Source of the DNA: Culturomica sp.
Lineage (GTDB): Bacteria; Bacteroidota; Bacteroidia; Bacteroidales; Marinifilaceae
Length of the DNA stretch: 41,067 nt
Direction: 5' to 3'
Assembly (NCBI GenBank): GCA_031271755.1
Contig: JAISVB010000042.1
Coordinates: forward strand, 1 to 41,067
Shown here: positions 7,447 through 14,145 of the stretch, one piece after another
Layout of the letters: each line of letters starts with the position of its first letter
Position numbering within the stretch: the stretch's first letter is position 1
Notes under the pieces: model-generated
Told to the model about the DNA's origin: nothing
The model's input: only the letters and a program-made list of their open reading frames with translations
Database searches by the model: none
Translations under genes and position numbers: made by a program

Positions 7447-8337
7447 ATGAGTGCTCTTTTTCTTGAACATACCAAAATGGCCGACCTCGTGTTGACCAAC
7501 AGAGGGTTGTTGTATGTGTTGCCGTGTTTCGGCATAGAATTGGGATTCGGCGAGAAGACGGTCGGACAGGTGTGTGCCGAACGCAGTATCTCCGCCCCAT
7601 TGCTGTCGCTTGTATGCAACCTCTATACGTTCGAAAACTATACGCCAGACCAGGAAGAGTTGGGACAAATTCCCATAGAGGGCATTGTTGCCTATCTGCA
7701 AGCCTCGCACCGCAACTACCTTCAGGTACGGATGCCGCGCATCATAGACGCCGTGTTGGGCCTGCCCGGCGGAGAGATGCTGGCTTCCTTCTGCGAAAAA
7801 TACCGTCAGGAAGCCGTGGCGCATTTCAAGTACGAGGAGGAGGTCGTATTTCCCTATATCGGTAAGTTGTTGAACGGCGAGAAACCCGCCTACAAGATCA
7901 GCGAATACGAGAGTAAACACAGCGACATAGACGGCGCGCTGGAAGATCTGAAGAACATCATTGTCAAGTATCTGCCCAAAGCGTGCACGATCGATAAAAG
8001 TCACCCCGTACTGCTGGAACTTTTCGCTTTCGAGTACGATTTGCGCAAACACGCACTGCTGGAGGAGACGATTTTGATCCCCTTAGTAGAGCGTTTGGAC
8101 AGCGAACGGCAGGTTGCCTCCGATGGTATGGAACTGACCGCACGGGAACAGGAAGTACTTGCAGAACTTGCACGCGGGTTTTCTAACAAGGAGGTCGCCG
8201 ACAAACTGTATATTTCCACCCACACTGTTATCTCACACCGCAAGAATATCATGCGCAAAACAGGTTTCAAAACCGCACAGGGCCTGACCTTTTATGCACT
8301 GCACAATGGCCTGATCTCGCAGGACGATTTCCGGTAA
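7447..8337 (+). CDS. Hemerythrin-domain LuxR-family transcriptional regulator
   Basis: A 296-residue one-component regulator. Residues about 1-60 form an N-terminal domain similar to that of RIC/YtfE-type proteins. Residues 80-220 are a hemerythrin HHE-type four-helix bundle with likely iron ligands His88, His126 plus Glu130, His158 and His202 plus Glu206 (the last in KHALLEE). Residues 229-290 are a LuxR/GerE helix-turn-helix (LTAREQEVL ... ISTHTVISHRKNIM). Di-iron hemerythrin sites bind oxygen or nitric oxide, so the protein probably turns such a signal into transcription control. There is no receiver domain. It lies 15 bases after the duplicated thioredoxin module and just before an OprB-like porin, its plausible targets; direct evidence is lacking. 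Confidence 0.88.
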   Translation: MSALFLEHTKMADLVLTNRGLLYVLPCFGIELGFGEKTVGQVCAERSISAPLLSLVCNLYTFENYTPDQEELGQIPIEGIVAYLQASHRNYLQVRMPRIIDAVLGLPGGEMLASFCEKYRQEAVAHFKYEEEVVFPYIGKLLNGEKPAYKISEYESKHSDIDGALEDLKNIIVKYLPKACTIDKSHPVLLELFAFEYDLRKHALLEETILIPLVERLDSERQVASDGMELTAREQEVLAELARGFSNKEVADKLYISTHTVISHRKNIMRKTGFKTAQGLTFYALHNGLISQDDFR

Positions 8338-8404
8338 TTCATACCGATCCTCCCCCCCGCCTCCCCCGAAAAGGGTACGCCCTGGACCCATTGATTTCTT
8401 TTAT

Positions 8405-8437
8405 CCCTCTGATTTTGCCCGAATCAGGGGATTTTTT
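8405..8437 (+). terminator. Probable terminator after the hemerythrin-LuxR gene
   Basis: Stem CTGATT (8409-8414) with AATCAG (8422-8427), extended by CCC/GGG around one unpaired base, then six Ts (8432-8437). Moderate strength. Confidence 0.5.
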
Positions 8438-8462
8438 CGCATAGCTGTTCGAACGACCTTTG
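8432..8462 (+). promoter_or_regulatory. Possible promoter of the OprB-like porin gene
   Basis: TTTT (8432-8435), 19-base spacer, GACCTTTG (8455-8462). The -7 box deviates from TAnnTTTG in its first base. Start would be near 8469, 19 bases before the ATG. Confidence 0.35.
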
Positions 8463-8487
8463 CAGCATAAAAATCAAATCTCATTTT

Positions 8488-9525
8488 ATGCTGAAAAAGG
8501 TTACCCTGTTTACCGCTATATGCGGCATTTGCTGCACGATCCAGGCGCAAAATCCATTTACATTCGAAGGCTCCTATGTGGGCGATATTTATTACAACGC
8601 GACCGGCGGCCTGAAACGCGGCGGCGGATTTATGGGGATGGGCAATATCATGGTCGGCTTCGATACCGAAAAAGCCCGCCTGTGGAAAGGCGGCTCGTTG
8701 TTTATAAACGGTGCGTCGATCCACGGAAAATCGCTCACCGAAAATTATCTGGGCGATTTGCAGGTCGCCTCGAACATCGATGCGGGCGAACACGCCTATC
8801 TGCACGAATTGTGGTTCCGCCAGCAATTGGGATCGCTCTCCCTGACGTTCGGCTTGCAGGATTTGAACGCCGAATTTATGGTGAACGAAGGTTCCGGCGA
8901 ATTTATCAACAGTTCGTTCGGTGTGCCGCCGGTGATTGCCACGGGGATTCCCGTACCTATTTTTCCTTTGACAGGTTTTGGCTTGGCGGCAAGCTGGGAA
9001 ATAAATGACAAATGGAGTGTGCAGGGAGCACTGTTCGACGGCAATCAAACCTCGTTCGATCACAATCCGAACAATGTGCATTGGAGTTTCAGTAAAAATG
9101 ACGGCCTGCTCACACTGGGAGAGGTGCATGTAAACGGTCGATTCAAATTAGGTGCGTATCACCACTCTGCCGACAACAATTACGGCTTTTACGCCCTCGC
9201 CGACCACCCCGTGAATGAACGTCTCGGCCTGTTCGGGCAGTTAGCCGTGGCGCCCAAAGGCAAGAATGAAAATAATTACTCCATCGGTTTAGGTGCAAAT
9301 TATTTGCTGGCAAAGCATCATACGGCAGGCCTTGCCGCCACCTGCGCCGGCTTACACCGGGCGGAGCACCGGCACGAAACCGCCATAGAACTCTATTACA
9401 AATACATGCCCGGCGACAACATCGCCCTCCAACCCGACATTCAATACATCATCAACCCGTCGGGCGCGGAGGAGCAGTTGGCCAACGCATTGGTCGGGAT
9501 TTTACGGTTACACATTCGTTTCTGA
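8488..9525 (+). CDS. OprB-like carbohydrate-selective porin
   Basis: A 345-residue outer-membrane beta-barrel with a cleavable signal peptide (MLKKVTLFTAICGICCTIQA, cut before QNPF). Alternating hydrophobic strands run throughout; YVGDIYYNATGGLKRG near the start and the later NAEFMVNEGSGEFINSSFG stretch match the OprB family, which passes sugars across the outer membrane. The protein ends in a C-terminal aromatic (HIRF), the usual assembly signal of outer-membrane barrels. The gene follows the hemerythrin-LuxR regulator after a probable terminator and converges on miaA with only 8 bases between stops. Physiological substrate unknown; no sugar-uptake genes adjoin it. Confidence 0.85.
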   Translation: MLKKVTLFTAICGICCTIQAQNPFTFEGSYVGDIYYNATGGLKRGGGFMGMGNIMVGFDTEKARLWKGGSLFINGASIHGKSLTENYLGDLQVASNIDAGEHAYLHELWFRQQLGSLSLTFGLQDLNAEFMVNEGSGEFINSSFGVPPVIATGIPVPIFPLTGFGLAASWEINDKWSVQGALFDGNQTSFDHNPNNVHWSFSKNDGLLTLGEVHVNGRFKLGAYHHSADNNYGFYALADHPVNERLGLFGQLAVAPKGKNENNYSIGLGANYLLAKHHTAGLAATCAGLHRAEHRHETAIELYYKYMPGDNIALQPDIQYIINPSGAEEQLANALVGILRLHIRF

Positions 9526-9533
9526 CAACCGTT

Positions 9534-10448
9534 TCATCGTCTTTGTTCTATCAGTGCAAACAGTTCTGCTTTCCCTTCCGGGTGGAACCAGTGTATGGAG
9601 GGATCGCGGCGGAACCAGGACAACTGTTTTTTGGCATAGCGCCTGGAGTCCCTTTTAATCAGGGAGACCGCCTCATTGTATGTTATTTTTCCGTCGAAAT
9701 AGTCAAACAACTCTTTGTAACCGACGGTATTCAGCGCGTTCAGGTGCCGCAACGGATACAAAGCGCGCGCTTCCTGCTCCAACCCCGCTTCGAGCATCTC
9801 CTCCACCCGGCGGTCGATCCGGCGGTAGAGCTCCTCCCGCTCCCTGTACAATCCTATTTTCAAAATAGCAAAATCCCGTTCCCGGGGGGTATGCGTGCGC
9901 AATGAGGAGTAGGGTTTTCCGGCTGTCAGGCACACCTCCAAAGCGTGCAACACCCGTTTGGGATTCCGGAGGTCTACCTCTCCGTAGAAATCGGGATCCA
10001 ACTCTTTCAACTGCTTCCGGATCGGTTCCAATCCCTCCGCCTCGTAACGTTCCATCAGCGCCGAGCGGATCTCCGGATCGACCGTCGGAACATCATCGAT
10101 CCCCCTGCACACCGCATCGATATACATCATGGAACCTCCCGTCATCAACAGATCATCCCGCTCCCGGTGCAATTCCCGGATCTTCTCCAAGGCTTGCTGT
10201 TCAAACTGCCAGGAGTTGTAGTAATCGGATACGGAGAGGGTGCCGATAAAAAAATGAGGAACGGCTGCCAACTGTGCATCAGTCGGAACAGCCGTTCCTA
10301 TTTTCATCTCTTTGTACAACTGGCGGGAATCGCAGGAAAGGACCGGCGTATGCAACCGGCCGGCGATCTCTATGCTCAAATCTGTTTTACCCACACCGGT
10401 AGGCCCGAGCAATACAATCAACCTTTTCTTCTCCCGATTCGCCTTCAC
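9534..10448 (-). CDS. miaA: tRNA dimethylallyltransferase
   Basis: A 304-residue protein with the MiaA layout: P-loop GPTGVGKT (residues 15-22), then LSCDSRQLYKEMKIGTA, the substrate-contact motif found in all MiaA proteins, GGSMMYIDAVCRG, and the C-terminal KRDSRRYAKKQLSWFRRDP. It transfers dimethylallyl from DMAPP to A37 of tRNAs reading UNN codons. Length is normal. It is the last gene of a minus-strand group (12850 down to 9534) with gaps of 10-30 bases, starting 24 bases after the pRiA4b-like gene. Confidence 0.97.
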   Translation of the reverse strand: MKANREKKRLIVLLGPTGVGKTDLSIEIAGRLHTPVLSCDSRQLYKEMKIGTAVPTDAQLAAVPHFFIGTLSVSDYYNSWQFEQQALEKIRELHRERDDLLMTGGSMMYIDAVCRGIDDVPTVDPEIRSALMERYEAEGLEPIRKQLKELDPDFYGEVDLRNPKRVLHALEVCLTAGKPYSSLRTHTPRERDFAILKIGLYREREELYRRIDRRVEEMLEAGLEQEARALYPLRHLNALNTVGYKELFDYFDGKITYNEAVSLIKRDSRRYAKKQLSWFRRDPSIHWFHPEGKAELFALIEQRR

Positions 10449-10472
10449 ACTCTTTCCCGCCGCTTTCCGTTT

Positions 10473-11081
10473 TTACAACCGGTCCAGGTAATCGTCGATA
10501 CTTTCGTACCGGCTGCCATACCGGCCGCCGCCGTCACCCGCATCGTCATCCCCGTAATCTTCGTCCCCGTATCCCTCTTCGTCTTCGTCCAAATCATCGG
10601 AAAACTCCTCCATAAAACTGTCGTCGTACTCCTCGTCCTCCCCGAACTCCCACTTGTCATCCCCTTCCAGCGGATTCTGTTCAGGCAGAGGCCCGGCGCA
10701 CATCAGGCAAACCGGCAATACATCCGCCGAATCGGCTATGTACTCTCCGGCATACTCCACTTTCAAATAGCGGTTGTTGAAAAAATCAAAGACATACTCC
10801 AATTCGATGCAATTGGCATTGATGACCTCTTTGATCATGGTGGTGTCCATTACCCACGTATCCGTCTCTTCGTCATCCGATGACATCTCCAGCAAAGCGA
10901 TCTCTTTCACCCGGTTTCCCATCCTGTCCAAGGTATAGAACGAAGCGATCTGCGAATGGTCGAATTCCAGCACCTCCGCTATTTTGTCGTGCAGATGCTG
11001 GAAAGTCTGTTCTCCGTTAACAGCTATCTCGCAATGAAATTCGGAACTGTCCGGTAAACTGATTTCAAACCTGTAGTTCAT
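10473..11081 (-). CDS. pRiA4b ORF-3-like protein with acidic tail
   Basis: A 202-residue protein. Residues 1-140 resemble the pRiA4b ORF-3-like domain (also known from the IS1096 passenger TnpR family): an N-terminal R-F-E-I-S-L-P strand, HLHDKIAEVLEFDHSQIASF, and YVFDFFNNRYLKVEY further on. Residues about 140-190 are an extreme acidic run of Asp/Glu and Gly, ending ESIDDYLDRL. The molecular function of the family is unknown. It sits between a small membrane-protein gene (13-base gap) and miaA (24-base gap), in a housekeeping context rather than in a transposon, so it is probably a resident cytosolic protein. Confidence 0.82.
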   Translation of the reverse strand: MNYRFEISLPDSSEFHCEIAVNGEQTFQHLHDKIAEVLEFDHSQIASFYTLDRMGNRVKEIALLEMSSDDEETDTWVMDTTMIKEVINANCIELEYVFDFFNNRYLKVEYAGEYIADSADVLPVCLMCAGPLPEQNPLEGDDKWEFGEDEEYDDSFMEEFSDDLDEDEEGYGDEDYGDDDAGDGGGRYGSRYESIDDYLDRL

Positions 11082-11094
11082 ATCTTTTCTGTTT

Positions 11095-11421
11095 TTACAA
11101 TCCCATCATAGCGGCTCCGAATCCGGTTGCTATGATCCCAAAAATAAGTAACAGGATAAAAAGAATAAATACGATGGAAAGGGCGATCCCGATCATTCCA
11201 CACGCTCTTCCCGCCTTGACATTTTTAACGGAACTAAGGGAATAACCTTCCGGATCCGCCCGGTAAAGCCGGAGCGCATTCCCGGAAAGTACCACCGCAA
11301 TAATTCCGAGTGTCAAACCGATAATGCCGTAACAAAAAACGAAAACAAGAGACAAGATCCCCAGCACCACTACAGCTGTTGAATTGGGAAGATCTTTCCG
11401 GGTTTGTTCCAATATATCCAT
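11095..11421 (-). CDS. Small CCC-motif/DUF4190-like membrane protein
   Basis: A 108-residue protein with three hydrophobic segments: residues about 15-48 (VVVLGILSLVFVFCYGIIGL and following, likely two helices) and about 72-105 near the end. The layout (soluble N-terminus, hydrophobic pair, polar link LRLYRADPEGYSLSSVKNVKAGR, then GMIGIALSIVF) fits the Bacteroidota CCC-motif membrane proteins related to DUF4190. Function is unknown. The DUF2752 gene ends 10 bases upstream; members of these two families are often neighbours in this phylum, so they may act together in the inner membrane. Confidence 0.75.
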   Translation of the reverse strand: MDILEQTRKDLPNSTAVVVLGILSLVFVFCYGIIGLTLGIIAVVLSGNALRLYRADPEGYSLSSVKNVKAGRACGMIGIALSIVFILFILLLIFGIIATGFGAAMMGL

Positions 11422-11431
11422 ACTCCAAATT

Positions 11432-11737
11432 TTAAAGTCGGTTTAGATTTTCCATTGTTAGTTTAAGCAAATATGACATTAAAATCGTTGTCAGGCAAAC
11501 AAAACCGGCTTTTTTTATGATCCCGTGCGAAATTTTTTTCACTCCGCCTATTTTCAGAAAAGCCAAGAGTAAAAACAGTCCCAAAGGAAACACCCCCGGA
11601 TAGAGACAGAATGCCTCTTTCCACTCTCCCCTGAGGAAACACAATGCCGCCCGTTGAAAACCGCAACCGGGACATTCGAAGCCGGTAAGGTTTTTTACCC
11701 AACAAGACAATTGATGTGCTTCCAACCAATCGATCAC
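11432..11737 (-). CDS. DUF2752 small membrane protein
   Basis: A 101-residue protein with the DUF2752 signature: FECPGCGFQRAAL with the CPGCG pair (Cys22, Cys25), followed by two hydrophobic helices at about 42-62 and 77-95. Members are inner-membrane proteins of unknown function; the paired cysteines may bind a metal or form a disulphide. Its start lies 30 bases after the aminotransferase stop and its stop 10 bases before the next gene, consistent with one transcript. Confidence 0.82.
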   Translation of the reverse strand: MIDWLEAHQLSCWVKNLTGFECPGCGFQRAALCFLRGEWKEAFCLYPGVFPLGLFLLLAFLKIGGVKKISHGIIKKAGFVCLTTILMSYLLKLTMENLNRL

Positions 11738-11767
11738 GAGCTGTTTGTTTACAAAACGACAATTGCT

Positions 11768-12850
11768 TTACAATACTGAAGCAAGAATATCCATCGCCTC
11801 TTTGAGCAATTCCGGATCTGCCTGGGAACCCATGTGCCCGACGCGGAAGACCTTACCGGCCAGACAACCGTAATTTCCTCCCATCACTACTCCCTGTTCC
11901 CGCAGGCGGGCGTCCAATTTTTTCCAGGAGAGGCCGGCCGGCACTTTCACGGCTGTAACAGTCGGAGAGAGCAGGGCGCCCGGTGCGGCAAATAATTCCA
12001 ACCCCATGCCGGTGATCCGCTTCCGGCAACAGGCTGCAACCTTTTCGTGGCGGGTAATGACCCGGCTCAGCCCTTCGTTCAAGATCCGTTCGCTTGCTTT
12101 GTGCAACTGAGCTGTTCCGTGCCAATAAGGCGTATAGGGGAAATAGCGATTCCTGACCGCTTCCCGGAAGGGCAACAGGGCGTCGTACCCGGTGTAGTTC
12201 CTCTCTTCGGCCAGTTCCCAGGCCTTTTCGCTCACAGCAAGGAACGACAGGTTGGCCGGAGCCGAGAAGCATTTCTGCGAAGCTCCCAAGCAGAGATCGA
12301 CCTGCCATTCGTCGGTTTGAAAGAGGCTGCCTCCCAAGCCGGAAACGGCGTCCACGTAAAAGAGCGGAACCCCGAGTTTGGCTTTCAATTCCCCGATGCG
12401 CGCCACATCGTTCAGGGTGCCGCTGGGGGTTTCGCAATGTACCAGGGTGATCATCTTGGGTTTGAATTCCCGGATGGCTCTCTCTACCAATTCAAAGTCG
12501 TTGACCGAATCGTTGAAACCGAAATCCACGGTCCTGACTTCGCATCCGGCAGACTCCGCCATCCCGCCTATGCCGTACCCAAAGAGCCCTGTCGACAATG
12601 CCAGCACCCGGTCCCCGGGGAACAGCACGCTTTTCAGGGCGCTCCACAACGCCAGCATCCCCTCCCCCGTCTGGATCACGACCTGGTTGCGGGTGCGCAT
12701 GATCTTTTGCAACGCCCTTGCCGTAGACCTGTACAAATCCACGTATTCCGCTTCCAGATCCGCCGACCCGTAATTTACCGCCGCCGCGTCCAATATCTCC
12801 TGCGGAACGGAAACCGGCCCGGGAACCATCGGTATGCTGTATTTTTCCAT
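11768..12850 (-). CDS. Class V PLP aminotransferase (serine-pyruvate/alanine-glyoxylate type)
   Basis: A 360-residue fold-type I aminotransferase of the alanine-glyoxylate/serine-pyruvate group: MVPGPVSVP at the N-terminus, the PLP contact TGEGMLALWSAL (around 61-72), Asp168 in YVDAVSGLGG and the Schiff-base lysine Lys193 in GASQKCFSAP. It exchanges amino groups between alanine or serine and glyoxylate or a related oxo acid; a phosphonoacetate-pathway role cannot be excluded because 2-aminoethylphosphonate transaminases share these features. It is the first gene of the minus-strand group ending with miaA. Its upstream side is the repeat-rich gap beginning at 12851. Confidence 0.87.
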   Translation of the reverse strand: MEKYSIPMVPGPVSVPQEILDAAAVNYGSADLEAEYVDLYRSTARALQKIMRTRNQVVIQTGEGMLALWSALKSVLFPGDRVLALSTGLFGYGIGGMAESAGCEVRTVDFGFNDSVNDFELVERAIREFKPKMITLVHCETPSGTLNDVARIGELKAKLGVPLFYVDAVSGLGGSLFQTDEWQVDLCLGASQKCFSAPANLSFLAVSEKAWELAEERNYTGYDALLPFREAVRNRYFPYTPYWHGTAQLHKASERILNEGLSRVITRHEKVAACCRKRITGMGLELFAAPGALLSPTVTAVKVPAGLSWKKLDARLREQGVVMGGNYGCLAGKVFRVGHMGSQADPELLKEAMDILASVL

Positions 12851-12994
12851 GTTTTTACGACTGATTCTATGATCCGTTTACCCTGTGCAAAGAATACACA
12901 AAACTATAATTAAAATTACAGAAACCGTGCATTTCTCTATTATTTTCTTTGGTATTTGCGGCAGGGCAACTGCCTGAATCTCCACCATCGCTTC

Positions 12995-13179
12995 GGTCTG
13001 TTGTTTCCGGAAGCGGGTCCTCCGCTGCGGTTTTCTAAGCCGTGGCTTTCACTGGAATCCGACACTCCTCATTCGCTACGCTCTTTCGTCGACCCTTCGG
13101 GCAGAACGGATTCCGGGCGTTCAGCCACAGCCAGAAAACAATTCGCAGCTCCCGGACATGCTTCCGGAAACAACAGACC
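12995..13179. repeat. 20-bp perfect inverted repeat pair
   Basis: GGTCTGTTGTTTCCGGAAGC at 12995-13014 is repeated exactly in reverse complement at 13160-13179, with 145 bases between. The right arm belongs to a longer block (13160-13230) that resembles 33,010-33,090. Confidence 0.85.
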
Positions 13180-13188
13180 TTCGCTTCC

Positions 13189-13215
13189 CGCGTAATTGAC
13201 AACGACATCTCTCCG
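13189..13215 (-). repeat. Copy of the 33-kb repeat module
   Basis: 27 bases that match 33028-33054 with a single mismatch (core GTCGTTGTCAATTACGCG, here on the minus strand). Similarity continues on both sides, with substitutions. Confidence 0.85.
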
Positions 13216-13321
13216 AGCAAATACAAAAAAACAGTGTGCTCTTTTACGGTTCAAATAGAGTGAAAGTCGAGAGCAATCGCGCCAAGGCGCATCATATTAT
13301 GCAATGATCAGATGACCTCTC

Positions 13322-13393
13322 CAAAGCGCAGGTGTATTGATCCTTCGGAACGGTTGTCGGGAGCAACGATCGTTGTCTTTGCCTGCCGGAGCG
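13322..13393 (-). repeat. Degenerate inverted copy of the 13.53-13.59 kb block
   Basis: Read on the minus strand this stretch contains GGCAGGCA, AGACAAC, GTTCCGAAGGA and CAATACACC in the same order as 13,525-13,580 on the plus strand, with small indels between. It is a diverged inverted copy of that block. Confidence 0.7.
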
Positions 13394-13414
13394 ACCGGAA
13401 TCCGTTCTGTTTGA

Positions 13415-13507
13415 CGAACGAAGTGAGGAATTAACCGATTAAGTGAGTGCAATGGGAAAATGAATTTTCCTATTGCCGAACGGAAGGTTAATCGAACGAA
13501 GTGAGGA
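13415..13507. mobile_element. 63-bp hairpin insertion flanked by 15-bp direct repeats
   Basis: A 63-bp segment (13430-13492) begins ATTAACC and ends GGTTAAT, perfect 7-bp terminal inverted repeats. Inside is a 13-bp hairpin (13449-13461 with 13464-13476, one G.T wobble, 2-base loop). It is bounded on both sides by CGAACGAAGTGAGGA (13415-13429 and 13493-13507), as if the host site was duplicated. The related left arm of the long inverted repeat (about 13,071-13,095) lacks the segment. It encodes nothing; the mobile nature is inferred from structure alone. Confidence 0.6.
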
Positions 13508-13563
13508 GTGTCGGATTCCAGCGAACGGCAGGCAGTAGACAACCGTTGCGGAGACAGGGTTCC

Positions 13564-13653
13564 GAAGGACAATACACCGGAGCGTCCCGGAGTGACAGCG
13601 ATAACCGTGATGGGCGGCCGGGTTCCCGAAGGACAATACACCGGAGCGTCCCG
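13564..13653 (+). repeat. 26-bp direct repeats with a further copy at the window end
   Basis: 26 identical bases at 13564-13589 and 13628-13653, 64 bases apart (core GGACAATACACCGGAGCGTC). The last bases of the window (41040-41062) carry 23 of them in reverse complement. Confidence 0.9.
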
Positions 13654-13665
13654 TATACCCGGAAA

Positions 13666-13677
13666 AACAACAAATTT
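13666..13677 (-). repeat. Copy of the AAATTTGTTGTT module
   Basis: Minus strand AAATTTGTTGTT followed toward lower coordinates by the CGGGACGCTCCGGTGTATTG block. The same order of modules is found at 41010-41062, with a 4-base length difference between them. Confidence 0.7.
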
Positions 13678-13711
13678 CCGGACGTTTCCCCTGCACTTGT
13701 CAGCATACGGG

Positions 13712-13742
13712 TTTCACATCTTATTTTTTAAGTGTATATTTG
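13712..13742 (+). promoter_or_regulatory. Bacteroides-type promoter of the rsfS-ftsH operon
   Basis: TTTC (13712-13715), 19-base spacer, TATATTTG (13735-13742). Only the last base of the -33 box differs from consensus. Start would be near 13749, 17 bases before the rsfS ATG. The promoter abuts the repeat block. Confidence 0.6.
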
Positions 13743-13765
13743 TCCATTTAAATTCAATACCCTGT

Positions 13766-14116
13766 ATGCAGCAACCCGAAAAACTGACGGAAAAAATAGT
13801 AGAAAGCCTGGATCAAAACAAAGGTGAACAGATCGTCACCATCGACCTGAGAAGAATAGAAAACTGTTTCTGCCGTTTCTTCGTAATATGTCACGGCAAC
13901 TCCAACATACACGTAGCGACCCTTGCCGACGGCGTACGGGAAGATATTCAGAAACAGACGGGAGAAAAACCCTTCCACACCGAAGGGTTGAACCAGGCCC
14001 AATGGGTGGTGGTGGATTACGGAGATGTGATCGTCCATATTTTTCAGGAAGAGCAGCGAAATTACTACCAGTTGGAAGAGTTCTGGGGAGACGGGATCCG
14101 GAAAAACCTTTATTGA
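13766..14116 (+). CDS. rsfS: Ribosomal silencing factor
   Basis: A 116-residue protein of the RsfS/Iojap/YbeB family: KIVESLDQNKGEQIVTIDLR, then the conserved F-F-V-I-C-H-G-N-S-N-x-H-V, HTEGLNQAQWVVVDYGDVIV and HIFQEEQRNYYQLEEFWGD. It binds ribosomal protein L14 and blocks joining of subunits when nutrients are low. A longer in-frame opening upstream runs into the repeat block and is excluded because the promoter at 13712-13742 places transcription start at about 13749. It precedes ftsH by 29 bases and is probably its operon leader. Confidence 0.95.
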   Translation: MQQPEKLTEKIVESLDQNKGEQIVTIDLRRIENCFCRFFVICHGNSNIHVATLADGVREDIQKQTGEKPFHTEGLNQAQWVVVDYGDVIVHIFQEEQRNYYQLEEFWGDGIRKNLY

Positions 14117-14145
14117 ACCTATAACCGAAGAAGAGAACACAAAAT

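Larger units (their letters stand above)
13052..13521. repeat. Long interrupted inverted repeat
   Basis: CTGGAATCCGACACTCCTCA (13052-13071) is exactly inverted at 13502-13521, and CAGAACGGATTCCGG (13102-13116) is exactly inverted at 13395-13409, in matching order. The right arm is longer because of extra DNA at 13415-13492. The left arm therefore shows what the right arm looked like without the insertion. Confidence 0.85.
12851..13765. other. Repeat-rich non-coding gap (915 bp)
   Basis: Between the divergent aminotransferase and rsfS genes. From about 12,990 to 13,680 it is made of inverted and direct repeats, itemised separately, some of which recur at 33.0 kb and at the window end. Short reading frames on both strands repeat each other's peptides (variants of GIRHSS-x-x-T-L/S-F) because they translate copies of the same DNA repeat; none has a plausible start or domain, so I call no gene. 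The right end (13,712-13,765) holds the rsfS promoter. Confidence 0.75.

Noticed and set aside
13042-13641. Several short frames in the 13-kb gap with repeated peptides such as GIRHSS
   Set aside because: They are translations of repeated DNA in different frames and strands, with no consistent start, promoter or codon bias.
13564-13653. Possible CRISPR array
   Set aside because: Only two direct copies with one 38-base interval, plus inverted copies elsewhere; no cas genes and no regular array.
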